A stretch of DNA of 64,000 nucleotides, taken from Clostridia bacterium (lineage in GTDB: Bacteria > Bacillota > Clostridia > Acetivibrionales > DSM-2933). Position 1 is the stretch's first letter. The number at the start of each line of letters is the position of its first letter. The stretch is taken from contig JAOAEJ010000001.1 in NCBI GenBank assembly GCA_026416815.1, forward strand, positions 1 through 64,000, written 5' to 3'. The notes below the pieces were generated by a model. It did no database searches. It had not been told where the DNA came from and saw only the letters and a program-made list of their open reading frames with translations. Shown in pieces: positions 9,967-18,973 of this stretch. The position numbers and the translations under genes were made by a program.

Positions 9967-10083
9967 AGAATGCAATTAGCTTGCTTGGGAATGTAAAACC
10001 TTTGCCGCAATACTTTGTATTATATAACTATAGTACAATTCCAAATAGTATTAAATTTGTAGTGATAAGGGGAGACGATTCTG

Positions 10084-11217
10084 TTGATAGATTTAAAACA
10101 AGAGCTGCAAAATTATCAACCCATAGACTTAAAATCCTTGGCAAATAATATGCCGGAAATATCCGACAACATAAAAAATTCTATAGTACTCTATAATAAG
10201 GCGCTGGATAACCTCAAAAACAATAGCGAAGATATTGCTATAATAGAGTTGAAAAAAGCTATCTCAATGAATCCGCACTTCCATGAAGCTATGAATCTTC
10301 TCGGTATTTGTTATGGCTACGTAAATGACTATAATAAAGCAAATGAGATGTTTAAAAAGGTAATCGAGGAAGAAAATAATGCGGTGAAGGCATTAAGGTA
10401 TCTTGAACTGACGGGTTCGGGTAAATTGGCGACCTCTCTGGTTGAAAATAAAAGGAAGACACCCAGAAGTAAGCCCCAAAGTCAGAAAGATCCGGGGAGA
10501 AACAGCGAGGCATTTTTAGCAGGTATTAACAAGTTGTTAAGTCAAAAAAACCTTCGCACTTGGATACCCGGTTATGCTGCAAGTTTTATAGTAGGAGTAC
10601 TGATTATGCTGCTTATAAGCAGCTTGTCCGGTAGTTCCAATAATGATACAAGTGTCTTTAACGGCAAAAACGAGAATACTGCTGCGGCTGCCAGTACACA
10701 AGATTCCTTCGAACAAAAATACAACAAGCTAAACGAGGATTTTGAAAAGCTGCAGGCTGCATATAAAGCAGCTAGTACAGATATAGATTACTATAAAAAC
10801 GTAGTTAAGTTATTTGAAATAGAAAGCTTGGCTGGTGCAAATAAATATGAGGAAGCAGCGGATAAACTTTTGCTGCTAAAGTCAGTAGACTTCAGAGAAG
10901 CTGAAAAAAGCAAGTATGATAGCCTTTATAAAAGTGTAATGGCTGAAGCTGCACGAACCGTTTTTAACGAAGGGAATAGACTGTTTGGGATGAGGAAGTA
11001 TCAGGAGGCAGCAGACAAGCTAAGTAAGTTACAGGTTTATGCCCCTGATTCATCCTATAATGAAAAAGGGCTATACAATCTTGGTAAGTGCTATGTGGCA
11101 TTAAATGACTCAAGGAGTGCGGTAGCTGCTTTCCAGAAATTAAAGGAAGGCTACCCCCGCAGCCAATATGCACGATGGGCAGAATACAAAATCCAGGAGC
11201 TTACTTCAGAGCCCTAA
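10084..11217 (+). CDS. Membrane-anchored TPR protein
   Basis: A 377-residue protein starting with TTG (GGGGAG 9 bases before). N-terminal TPR-like helices cover about residues 30-110 (FHEAMNLLGICYGYVNDYNKA), one transmembrane helix is at about 163-182 (GYAASFIVGVLIMLLISSL), then a Ser/Asn-rich linker, a coiled-coil segment (residues 215-250) and C-terminal YbgF/TolA-type TPRs (GLYNLGKCYVALNDSRSAVA). It resembles scaffold proteins of the envelope. The role is unknown; it likely assembles proteins on both membrane faces. Confidence 0.7.
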   Translation: MIDLKQELQNYQPIDLKSLANNMPEISDNIKNSIVLYNKALDNLKNNSEDIAIIELKKAISMNPHFHEAMNLLGICYGYVNDYNKANEMFKKVIEEENNAVKALRYLELTGSGKLATSLVENKRKTPRSKPQSQKDPGRNSEAFLAGINKLLSQKNLRTWIPGYAASFIVGVLIMLLISSLSGSSNNDTSVFNGKNENTAAAASTQDSFEQKYNKLNEDFEKLQAAYKAASTDIDYYKNVVKLFEIESLAGANKYEEAADKLLLLKSVDFREAEKSKYDSLYKSVMAEAARTVFNEGNRLFGMRKYQEAADKLSKLQVYAPDSSYNEKGLYNLGKCYVALNDSRSAVAAFQKLKEGYPRSQYARWAEYKIQELTSEP

Positions 11218-11292
11218 TTGAGAAAAAATACTATTTAAGGCCCTACCTTAATATATATACATTAGAAAGCATATATTTTGAGGCGATTAAGT

Positions 11293-12426
11293 GTGACATA
11301 TGCAGCAAACTTTTCAAACCTGATATTGAGTGGAGGCGGAATTAAAGGTGTTGCCTTTGTTGGTGCTCTTGAAGTAGCTGAAGCAAGAGGCTATAGATGG
11401 GCAAATATCGGAGGAGTGTCGGCAGGCGCTCTTATGGCGTCACTTATTGGTGCAGGGTATAGTGCCCATGAACTAAGAAGAGAACTGGAAGAATTTGATT
11501 TTAAAAACCTGAAGTTTGAGGAAATAGAAAAAAGAGTACCTGTAGTGGCGCAATATACAAGATACAGCAGTGAGGTCAGAAACTATAGAGGTAGGGAAAT
11601 AGAGGCATTTTTTACTATGCATATACCCCAAAACCGAGGAAATATTGAACATGACGTGCAGGATTTCTCAGGATATAGAGGGAGTATATTGAAAAATATA
11701 ATAACCTATTGCAAAGAAGGCTCTCTTTTTGACGGAGATTGCCTTGAGGAATGGGTATCAAAGCTGCTCTTGAAAAAAGGTATAAGGACTTTTGCAGATT
11801 TACGCGGAGGGTTGGTAGATAGGGTAAACCCCAGAGGTTATAAGGTTCGTATGACAGCGGTAGATGCAAATCGCGGGAAAGTTATTGTTCTGCCCGATGA
11901 AGCTGCATTTTACGATATTGAGCCTGATTCTCTTGAGGTTGCTAAAGCAGTGAGAATGAGTACATGTGTACCGTTTGCATTTAAATCGGTAGAATTGACC
12001 AAAAAGGTAGACGGGAAAACAAAGAAGTACCATATTGTTGACGGAGGGGTACTGGATAATTTCCCTACGTGGCTTTTAGATGCTTCAGTGGGTGTTCCTA
12101 TAGTCGGGTTTAGATTAGATGGTGCAGATCAAAATAAACTGTTAAGTATGGGCACTCCATTAGGAACTTTGAAGGCTCTTATTTCCGCAGTTCACGACAT
12201 AGGTCTACCCAAGTATACCTATAAGGGTGGGTATATTGTAAACATAAGTACCTCGAAGGTGTCATTTTTGGACTTTGATTTGGATGAGCAGGAAAAAGAG
12301 TATTTGTATAGCGAAGGAAAAAAATCTGCAGAGCTATTGTTTAATGCCATACGGCAGCGGTTTATGTATTTAAGGAGAAATAATGCTATTTTATTTAATA
12401 ATATCTTCAGGAGAAGGTATTTTTAG
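11293..12426 (+). CDS. Patatin-like phospholipase family protein
   Basis: A serine-aspartate acyl hydrolase of the patatin/RssA class. The oxyanion loop is SGGGIKGVAFVGAL, the nucleophile elbow is GGVSAGAL and the catalytic aspartate lies in VDGGVLDNFP. About 377 aa, no signal peptide. The frame is open from TTG 11278, but GAGG at 11280-11283 favours GTG 11293 as start. Substrate is unknown; members cleave phospholipids or other acyl esters. It is followed by a terminator and is probably transcribed alone or with the TPR gene. Confidence 0.82.
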   Translation: MTYAANFSNLILSGGGIKGVAFVGALEVAEARGYRWANIGGVSAGALMASLIGAGYSAHELRRELEEFDFKNLKFEEIEKRVPVVAQYTRYSSEVRNYRGREIEAFFTMHIPQNRGNIEHDVQDFSGYRGSILKNIITYCKEGSLFDGDCLEEWVSKLLLKKGIRTFADLRGGLVDRVNPRGYKVRMTAVDANRGKVIVLPDEAAFYDIEPDSLEVAKAVRMSTCVPFAFKSVELTKKVDGKTKKYHIVDGGVLDNFPTWLLDASVGVPIVGFRLDGADQNKLLSMGTPLGTLKALISAVHDIGLPKYTYKGGYIVNISTSKVSFLDFDLDEQEKEYLYSEGKKSAELLFNAIRQRFMYLRRNNAILFNNIFRRRYF

Positions 12427-12462
12427 AAATAAATAATGTAATATTTTTAGTTAGTTATAGGG

Positions 12463-12504
12463 AGCAGCTTAAGCTATAAAAGGCTTCATGTTTAAGCTGC
12501 TTTT
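12463..12504 (+). terminator. Terminator after the patatin gene
   Basis: AGCAGCTTAA and TTAAGCTGCT separated by about 19 bases, followed by TTTT, 37 bp after the stop codon. The remaining 12505-12790 is AT-rich leader DNA before thrC; no T-box motif (GGGTGGTACCGCG) was found in it. Confidence 0.7.
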
Positions 12505-12790
12505 AATAATTTCTATTGGAATTAAAAGCAATTAAATACACTGGAACAAGCAGTACTTAATTTAGTTTTTGTTTAGTTTATGCTTTATTTTTTTTAATAT
12601 TTATTATATTATAATTAATATTGAAAACTGTATACTTGTGTGAATTATTTATTTGATTAATAGTTTATTAATATATTTAAACTTTAAAAATAATATATAT
12701 ACATTACCCGTCTTATATAATGAATCATAGTGAATTTAATATTGGATGCAATAGAAGTACGCGGTAATATCAATTGGGAGGACTAGTTTT

Positions 12791-14296
12791 ATGTTTTATG
12801 AAAGTACAAGAGGGGGATTAAAATCTATACTGTCTGCTGAAGCGATAAAGATGGGTATAGCTCCGGATGGGGGACTATTTGTGCCTGAAAAGCGTGTTGA
12901 ATTAACGCTTGAACAGATAGGTGAGTTGGTAGGCATGAATTACCAGGAAAGGGCAATTGCTATATTAAAGCACTTTATTGATGACTACACCGATGAAGAA
13001 ATAGCCGAATGTGTTAATAGTGCTTATACTTCTGCTAAATTCGGTGGTTCAGAAATAGCTCCGATATATAAGTTGAATGATCATTTAGATATTTTGGAAT
13101 TATGGCATGGTCCTACATGTGCATTTAAAGACATGGCACTTCAAATATTACCTCACCTGTTGGTGAAGGCTGTAAAAAAGACAGGGGAAACCAGTGAAAT
13201 TGTGATACTGGTTGCTACTTCCGGTGATACAGGCAAGGCAGCCTTGGAAGGGTTTAAAGATGTAAGCGGAACAAAAATAATTGTTTTTTACCCTAATAAC
13301 GGTGTAAGCGAAGTGCAAAAAATGCAGATGATTACACAGGAAGGTAAAAATGTTTATTCTATAGCTGTGGAAGGTAATTTTGACGATGCTCAGAGTGGTG
13401 TCAAGGTTATTTTTGGTGATCAAGAGATAAATGCTTCAATGGAGCAATCCGGATTCAAGTTCTCCTCGGCCAACTCGATAAACTGGGGAAGGCTGGTACC
13501 TCAAATTGTGTATTACTTCTCAGCCTATGCTGATATAGTAAAAAGAGGGGAAATAAACCTTGGTGATAAGGTGAATTTTGTAGTTCCTACCGGAAATTTC
13601 GGTAACATATTGGCCGCTTACTACGCCATGGAAATGGGGCTGCCGGTCAATAGGTTGATTTGTGCTTCAAATGACAATAATGTACTTGCCGATTTTATAA
13701 ATACAGGCACATATGATAGAAACAGGGAATTTAAGAAGACTATATCGCCTTCAATGGATATTTTGATTTCCAGTAATCTTGAAAGGCTTCTTTTTGAAAT
13801 AACCGGACATAACGCTGACTTGATAAATGAATGGATGGATAAGCTGAAAAGAGATGGAGCCTACACTGTTGATGCGGAAACAAAGAAGAAAATATCTAAG
13901 GTATTCTGGGCGGGGTATACAAATGAGGTTGAAACTTTAAAGACTGTTAATTGTATATACGAGGAATATAAATATGTAATCGATACGCACACGGCTGTTG
14001 GTGTGGATGTTTATGATAAGTATGTTATATCTACAGGAGATATGACTAATACTATAGTTGTTTCCACTGCAAGCCCATTTAAATTCAATGAAAGTGTAGT
14101 AAAAGCAATATTTGGTGAAAAAGTTGCGGAAGGTAAGAGTGAATTTGAGCTTCTTGAAGTTTTAGCCAAAGGTTGCGGGCTTAATATACCTGAAGGATTG
14201 GAAGGTCTTGATAAGAAGGAAGTGCTGCATAAAACCGTGTGTAGCAAAGAAGAGATGAAAGAGGAAGTTAAAAAGATATTGGGTATAGATAACTGA
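12791..14296 (+). CDS. thrC: Threonine synthase
   Basis: PLP enzyme converting O-phosphohomoserine to threonine, the last step of threonine synthesis. At 501 aa it is the long class found in bacteria and fungi, with the N-terminal motif FYESTRGG, the PLP lysine in GPTCAFKDMALQ (about residue 112), and the phosphate loop VATSGDTGKAAL. Ribosome site GGGAGGA precedes ATG. Homoserine dehydrogenase is 21 kb away, and thrB is not in the window. A hairpin repeat overlaps its stop codon. Confidence 0.95.
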   Translation: MFYESTRGGLKSILSAEAIKMGIAPDGGLFVPEKRVELTLEQIGELVGMNYQERAIAILKHFIDDYTDEEIAECVNSAYTSAKFGGSEIAPIYKLNDHLDILELWHGPTCAFKDMALQILPHLLVKAVKKTGETSEIVILVATSGDTGKAALEGFKDVSGTKIIVFYPNNGVSEVQKMQMITQEGKNVYSIAVEGNFDDAQSGVKVIFGDQEINASMEQSGFKFSSANSINWGRLVPQIVYYFSAYADIVKRGEINLGDKVNFVVPTGNFGNILAAYYAMEMGLPVNRLICASNDNNVLADFINTGTYDRNREFKKTISPSMDILISSNLERLLFEITGHNADLINEWMDKLKRDGAYTVDAETKKKISKVFWAGYTNEVETLKTVNCIYEEYKYVIDTHTAVGVDVYDKYVISTGDMTNTIVVSTASPFKFNESVVKAIFGEKVAEGKSEFELLEVLAKGCGLNIPEGLEGLDKKEVLHKTVCSKEEMKEEVKKILGIDN

Positions 14297-14389
14297 AGTT
14301 AAACTTAGTGATTTCCAGACAGGGAAGCACCTGTGATAAGTGATGGTTTCCTAGCTGGAAAAAATCACTTTTAAGTTTGGTTATCTATA
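14284..14389. repeat. AGATA-family palindromic repeat overlapping the thrC stop
   Basis: Outer arms TATAGATAAC / GGTTATCTATA, inner arms AACTTAGTGATTTCCAG / CTGGAAAAAATCACTT. The core shared with 50630-50729 is TAAACTTAGTGATTTCCA on the left and AAATCACTTTTA on the right. The whole can fold into one long imperfect hairpin. It lies at the 3' end of thrC and includes its stop codon. Confidence 0.7.
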
Positions 14390-14634
14390 TATAGAAAATA
14401 AGTACTATATTACTTTAGTTTATAACTTAGCAGTTTTATGATATAATTTTAATAAAGCTGTAATAATATATGGTTTACAATAAACTATATATTATGGACT
14501 CTAAGAGTAATTTTGAAAATAAAATACTTCATTTATACTGAAATATACTTTTGGTGTAGATACTTCAATTTAAGCTAACTAAGTAAACTGATTATGGACC
14601 TAAAGTTTTTACATCTTATAAAGGAGTAGTAGAA

Positions 14635-14994
14635 ATGCCTAAAATTGTTGTGGTTGATGATGCCCAGTTTATGCGAAACCTTCTGGGAAATATCATAAAG
14701 TCTGCGGGATACAACGAATTGTATTATGCAGAGGACGGTTTACAGGCGGTTGAGAAATCAAGGGAATTGCAGCCTGAAATTGTCACGCTGGATATTTCAA
14801 TGCCGGGAATGGACGGCCTGGAGGCGATAGAAAAAATACTTGAGGTAAGCCCACAGACTAAGATAATAATGGTTTCTGCTGTAACAGGCCAGACTATAAT
14901 TGACGAGGCACTGCAAAAGGGAGCTGTTGATTTTATCAAGAAACCTTTTGATGCCAATGAAATTCAAGGGAAAATAAAGCAATACACGCAATAA
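14635..14994 (+). CDS. cheY: CheY-like single-domain response regulator
   Basis: A 119-residue receiver domain with no output domain. Phospho-acceptor D53 (TLDISMPGMDG), acidic pair D8/D9 (VVVDDAQFMR), switch Ser81 (VSAVT) and Lys103 (FIKKPFD) are all present, matching CheY used by flagellar motors or twitching systems. It is a single gene with AAGGAG before ATG. No kinase or other che genes are nearby; two chemoreceptors lie at 44.5 and 54.1 kb. A role in pilus or flagellar motility is inferred. Confidence 0.88.
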   Translation: MPKIVVVDDAQFMRNLLGNIIKSAGYNELYYAEDGLQAVEKSRELQPEIVTLDISMPGMDGLEAIEKILEVSPQTKIIMVSAVTGQTIIDEALQKGAVDFIKKPFDANEIQGKIKQYTQ

Positions 14995-15025
14995 AAAGCA
15001 CTAAATAGTGCTTTTTATTGCGTGT
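14984..15025. terminator. Bidirectional terminator with 19-bp perfect arms
   Basis: ACACGCAATAAAAAGCACT, loop AAAT, AGTGCTTTTTATTGCGTGT. It lies between two convergent genes and includes the stop codons of both. It has a T-run in both directions, so it can end transcription from either side. Confidence 0.9.
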
Positions 15026-16106
15026 AGTTATATGGTTCGGGACGGTTTTCAAAGTTGTGAAATTTTTCACCGAACTTTACAGGCTCATCTACGTTTATTA
15101 CTTTTTTACTTGAAATGGATTCAAGTATATCAAACACCATCTTTACATCACCATATTCGATTTCAGGTGTTACTGATATTTCTTCAGTCCCGTTAAAGGT
15201 GTTGTAAAAATTTAGAAGTTCATTATAAAAGCCTCTTTCAGGAGTGAATTTTACCTGCTCCGAAGTACCGTCGTTATAGGCTACATTAATTACACCACAG
15301 GTTTTTTCTTCAAGGTAAATTTCTCCCTTAGTACCGAATATCCTGAATCCTACCAGTGGTCTCTGGGGTTCGATACCCGAGGGGAAGTACGTGAACTGGC
15401 CTATTATGCCGTTCTTAAATAAAATATTTGAGTTTACCGACAGATATGGGTTGAAGTCTTCTCTTTGAGGCCTGCCAAAGGCTTGGACACTCTCTACAGC
15501 GCCAAATATATGCCTCATTGCTGCTATGTCATGTAGGGCAGCATCCAAAAAGGCACCCCCCGGAAACTTAGGGTATTGCCTCCATTCAGTTCCTGCGAAA
15601 GTATCCTTGACCATTTCACATGGGAAGCAAGCGATGTTGTTTCTGATAAAGTAAACTACAGTACCTATTTTTCCGGATTTTACGATATCCCTTATTTTGT
15701 TGTTTTCTTCATTATACCTGTAATTTTCAGCTATCATTATTTTGAGCTTATATTTCCGGGATAGATCAAGGTACTTTTCCGCTTGTTCCATATTAGGTGC
15801 AAGCGGCTTTTCGCATATAAAGTTTTTTCCTGCTCTTGCTACATCTTCGGAAACTTTATAGTTTGACTCTATAGGTACAAGAATATCAACAGCATCGATA
15901 TCGTCACGCTTTAACATTTCGTTGTAATCATCGTATACATTTTTTAAGTCAAGATTGATTTTCTTTGCAAACTCTTCAGCGTCGCTTTTAGTGCGGTTTG
16001 AAAGGGCTACTATTTCATACTTATCGCTTAACTCCTGTAATGCAGGATAATGTAATCTTTCCCACGCAAGTCCCGTACCGATTACGCCTAAACGTATTCT
16101 TTTCAT
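15015..16106 (-). CDS. Gfo/Idh/MocA family oxidoreductase
   Basis: A 363-residue NAD(P)-dependent dehydrogenase. The N-terminal Rossmann fold starts RLGVIGTGLAWERLHYPAL and the conserved family motif EKPLA (FICEKPLAPN) is at about residue 97. The C-terminal alpha/beta domain is of GFO/IDH type (GGAFLDAALHDIAAMRHIFG). Substrates in the family are sugars, inositols and similar polyols; none can be assigned. GGGAG lies 7 bases before ATG. It is convergent with the CheY-like gene through a shared terminator. Confidence 0.85.
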   Translation of the reverse strand: MKRIRLGVIGTGLAWERLHYPALQELSDKYEIVALSNRTKSDAEEFAKKINLDLKNVYDDYNEMLKRDDIDAVDILVPIESNYKVSEDVARAGKNFICEKPLAPNMEQAEKYLDLSRKYKLKIMIAENYRYNEENNKIRDIVKSGKIGTVVYFIRNNIACFPCEMVKDTFAGTEWRQYPKFPGGAFLDAALHDIAAMRHIFGAVESVQAFGRPQREDFNPYLSVNSNILFKNGIIGQFTYFPSGIEPQRPLVGFRIFGTKGEIYLEEKTCGVINVAYNDGTSEQVKFTPERGFYNELLNFYNTFNGTEEISVTPEIEYGDVKMVFDILESISSKKVINVDEPVKFGEKFHNFENRPEPYNYTQ

Positions 16107-16146
16107 AAACAGACTCCCTTTTTAGTAGAGGTTGGTAAATTGCTTC

Positions 16147-16182
16147 TATATAAATTGCGATAATGATATTGCAATTTATATA
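16147..16182. repeat. 36-bp palindrome, short form of the 8415 element
   Basis: TATATAAATTGC, spacer GATAATGATATT, GCAATTTATATA. The first 24 bases equal 8415-8438. It lies 12 bp before the stop end of the HMA-like gene and could be its transcription end. Confidence 0.7.
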
Positions 16183-16194
16183 GCTTTAAAAGTA

Positions 16195-16410
16195 CTATTT
16201 TACTTGAGTAACATTAAGTCCCGCCTGGCTTACGAAATCCTTTATATCACCTTCGCTATATCTGGCTTCATCGTAATCAACGGTTACAGTACTTGCCTGC
16301 ATATCGATTCTTACAGCATTTATACCCTCATGTGACCTTATAGCTTCTTTGATATCAGGGATTTTATCAGCATCTTTTAATCCTGTTACAATAAATTTAT
16401 TTGCTTTCAT
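16195..16410 (-). CDS. HMA-like small protein lacking the CxxC metal motif
   Basis: A 71-residue protein with the beta-alpha-beta-beta-alpha-beta fold signature of heavy-metal-associated domains (KFIVTGLKDADKI...GINAVRIDMQASTVTVDYDEA). The metal-binding CxxC that should follow the first strand is replaced by GLKDADK, with no Cys at all. It is therefore unlikely to chelate copper through thiols and may be a scaffold or a relic. AAGGAGG precedes the ATG. Confidence 0.75.
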   Translation of the reverse strand: MKANKFIVTGLKDADKIPDIKEAIRSHEGINAVRIDMQASTVTVDYDEARYSEGDIKDFVSQAGLNVTQVK

Positions 16411-17229
16411 TATGGGTTCCTCCTTGTATTAACTAAACTTAGCTTTTAGTTGTAGTATTTGTCAAAGTCTCATAATTATACTCTTATCTGTAAATAGGGT
16501 GTCTAAGAAAGTAGCGTTTTTAATCAGGCCGATTTTATCCAGACATTAAGAGATTATATTCATTTAACCTAGCAAGTACGGATTTTATGTGAATAAAAAG
16601 AATTATTTGGCGTAAAAGTGTGGAAAAACACGAAAAAACAAGAAAACTTGAAAAGTATATTGAGTTTTTTTAGGTGGCAATGTATAATGTTTTTAAGAAA
16701 ATGTCTTATATTTTTCATATCTGGGGCCTAGAAACCTCATAATTGATTATTGAGTTAAATTATTCATAATTCTTATTATCATTGAGCCATTAGTTTATAC
16801 GGCTTAAAGTGATACATGTCATGGATTATAATTGCCCATTATACAGCAGTTTTAAATGAAACGGATAAATGATGAACTAACAATAGTGATTAATTTGTAA
16901 CTTATACCTTAGTACGCTGCAATTCGGCTGGTAACTGTATTTTTAATTATCCATATATTACGGTGCTGTAAGTAAGTATCTATATAAGTATTGAAAAATT
17001 GTTCGAAAAAGAGCTGAATTTGTTATTTTCCGGGATGTTGGGGTATAAATCAAATAAGAAAATAAGGGATAAGCAATAAGTAAATATAGAGCATGGTATT
17101 TTGAATTAAATTTCAGAAAAATTTCCGAAAAAATAAAGAAGGATTATGTAGAAATATAACGAATATTATATATCGCATGTTTGATTTTGACGGATGTTTT
17201 GCTACTAAATAAGTGTTAGGGTAGAGGTT
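16411..17229. other. Long AT-rich noncoding region before pilB
   Basis: 819 bp with no ORF of plausible length on either strand. It should hold the promoter of the pilus operon. Short hairpins near 16613-16645 (GTGT...ACAC, CAAG/CTTG) and a T-rich segment follow. A GCCGAT at 16528 resembles a sigma-D -10 element but the matching TAAA lies at the wrong distance. No c-di-GMP riboswitch core was recognised. Confidence 0.5.
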
Positions 17230-18930
17230 ATGAATAGACATACGCGCAAAAGGCTTGGGGACCTACTTTTGGAAGTAGGCTTGATAACTAAAGAGCAGCT
17301 GGATAAAGCACTTGAGCTCCAAAAGAGTACGGGACAGAAGTTGGGGGAAGTCCTGATTTCGAATGGCTTTGTGACTCAGCAAAACATTATACAAGCTTTG
17401 GAGTTTCAGCTTGGAATTCCCCATGTTGTCCTTGAAAGGTATGATATCGATCCATTAACCTGTTTGTTTATTTCGGAAAATATTGCAAGGAGACACGGTG
17501 TTATACCAATCAGGCAGGAAAATGGTATTTTAACCGTTGCTATGTATGATCCACTGAATGTATATGCAATAGATGACGTCAAAATATATTCGGGAATGGA
17601 TGTACAGCCTGTCATAGCTTCCCTAAGCGAAATAAACAAAGCGATTGACAAGTACTACAGCACTCAAAAGGCAATGAAGGCTGTAGAGGAGTTTAAGAAG
17701 GAAAAGGGCTCTACATTTAGAATAAATTCCGAAGAGGTCAACGAGCAGTCCAATGACGAAATAAACAATGCTCCCACCGTAAAGCTGATAAACTCAATCA
17801 TTGAGCAGGCAGTAAGGAGCAGAGCAAGTGATATACATATAGAACCTTTCGAAAAGTATATAAAAATCAGGTATAGGATTGACGGTCAAATGCGTGAGGT
17901 AATGAGGCCGGAAATAGATATAATGAATTCTCTTTCATCCCGTATAAAAGTTATTGGGGGGATGAATATAGCGGAGAAAAGGCTACCGCAGGATGGAAGA
18001 ATAACCGTTCAAATTGATGAAAAAGAAATGGATTTGAGGGTTTCTATACTTCCAACGGTATTCGGAGAAAAAATAGTTATAAGGGTAGTTGATAAAAGCT
18101 CCTTTATTATACCTAAGGACAAGATGGGCTTTGGTGAGGATGAAAGAACAAGATTTGAAAAAATGCTTATGAATCCTCATGGAATCATTTTGGTAACAGG
18201 GCCAACGGGAAGCGGAAAATCTACTACACTTTATAGTGCTGTTAACGAAATCAACAAGCCCGATATTAACATAATAACCATAGAAGACCCTGTAGAAGCT
18301 TTGATTGAAGGGGTAAACCAGGTTAATGTCAATCATAAGACGGGCTTGACCTTTGCAGCAGGACTCCGCTCCATACTCCGGCAGGACCCTAATGTAATCA
18401 TGATAGGTGAAATAAGGGATGGGGAGACAGCTGAAATAGCTGTCAGAGCAGCCATCACGGGCCATCTTGTGCTGAGTACACTCCACACAAATGATGCTCC
18501 GGGAGCGGTTTTGAGGCTTATAGACATGGGGATTGAGCCTTTCATGGTTGCTACATCTATAGTAGGTGTTATAGCTCAGAGGCTTGTGAGAAGGGTTTGT
18601 ACCAACTGTGTAAGAGAATATTATGCAAACGAAGAAGAGTTGGAACTTCTAGGTTTTAAGCATGGAGATAAAATAAAGCTTTATGAAGGAAGAGGCTGCC
18701 CTGTATGTAACGGAACGGGCTATAAGGGAAGACAAGGCGTATACGAAATTATGGCGGTAACTAAGAAGCATAGGGAACTGATAAATAGACGCTGCACAGA
18801 AGATGAACTAAGAGAGCTTTCAACAAAAGAGTACGGGATGAAAACCCTGGGAGAAAATGTAGTCAGATTTGTTTTAGAAGGCGTGACTACGGTGGAAGAG
18901 ATGATGAGAATTGCGTACTCCAATGATTAG
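17230..18930 (+). CDS. pilB: Type IV pilus extension ATPase PilB (with MshEN c-di-GMP domain)
   Basis: A 566-residue hexameric ATPase that drives pilin polymerisation. Residues 8-31 (RLGDLLLEVGL then LDKALELQ) and 38-60 (LGEVLISNGFV then IIQALEFQ) are the two half-motifs of an MshEN domain, known to bind c-di-GMP. Walker A is GPTGSGKST at 324-332 and the Asp-box/Walker B follows near 385-395 (DPNVIMIGEIRD). Four cysteines in CTNC and CPVC (about 457-500) form the zinc site. First gene of a 10-gene pilus operon. Confidence 0.95.
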   Translation: MNRHTRKRLGDLLLEVGLITKEQLDKALELQKSTGQKLGEVLISNGFVTQQNIIQALEFQLGIPHVVLERYDIDPLTCLFISENIARRHGVIPIRQENGILTVAMYDPLNVYAIDDVKIYSGMDVQPVIASLSEINKAIDKYYSTQKAMKAVEEFKKEKGSTFRINSEEVNEQSNDEINNAPTVKLINSIIEQAVRSRASDIHIEPFEKYIKIRYRIDGQMREVMRPEIDIMNSLSSRIKVIGGMNIAEKRLPQDGRITVQIDEKEMDLRVSILPTVFGEKIVIRVVDKSSFIIPKDKMGFGEDERTRFEKMLMNPHGIILVTGPTGSGKSTTLYSAVNEINKPDINIITIEDPVEALIEGVNQVNVNHKTGLTFAAGLRSILRQDPNVIMIGEIRDGETAEIAVRAAITGHLVLSTLHTNDAPGAVLRLIDMGIEPFMVATSIVGVIAQRLVRRVCTNCVREYYANEEELELLGFKHGDKIKLYEGRGCPVCNGTGYKGRQGVYEIMAVTKKHRELINRRCTEDELRELSTKEYGMKTLGENVVRFVLEGVTTVEEMMRIAYSND

Positions 18931-18973
18931 ATATAGTAACACAGTTTATACCTAACTGGGAGGATTGTAGCAT

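Noticed and set aside
12505..12790. T-box leader before thrC
   Set aside because: The region has no T-box GGGTGGTACCGCG motif and no antiterminator arrangement, so ordinary promoter DNA is more likely.
16528..16536. Sigma-D-type promoter before the pilus operon
   Set aside because: GCCGATTT fits the -10, but the TAAG that could be a -35 is 20 bases away instead of about 15.
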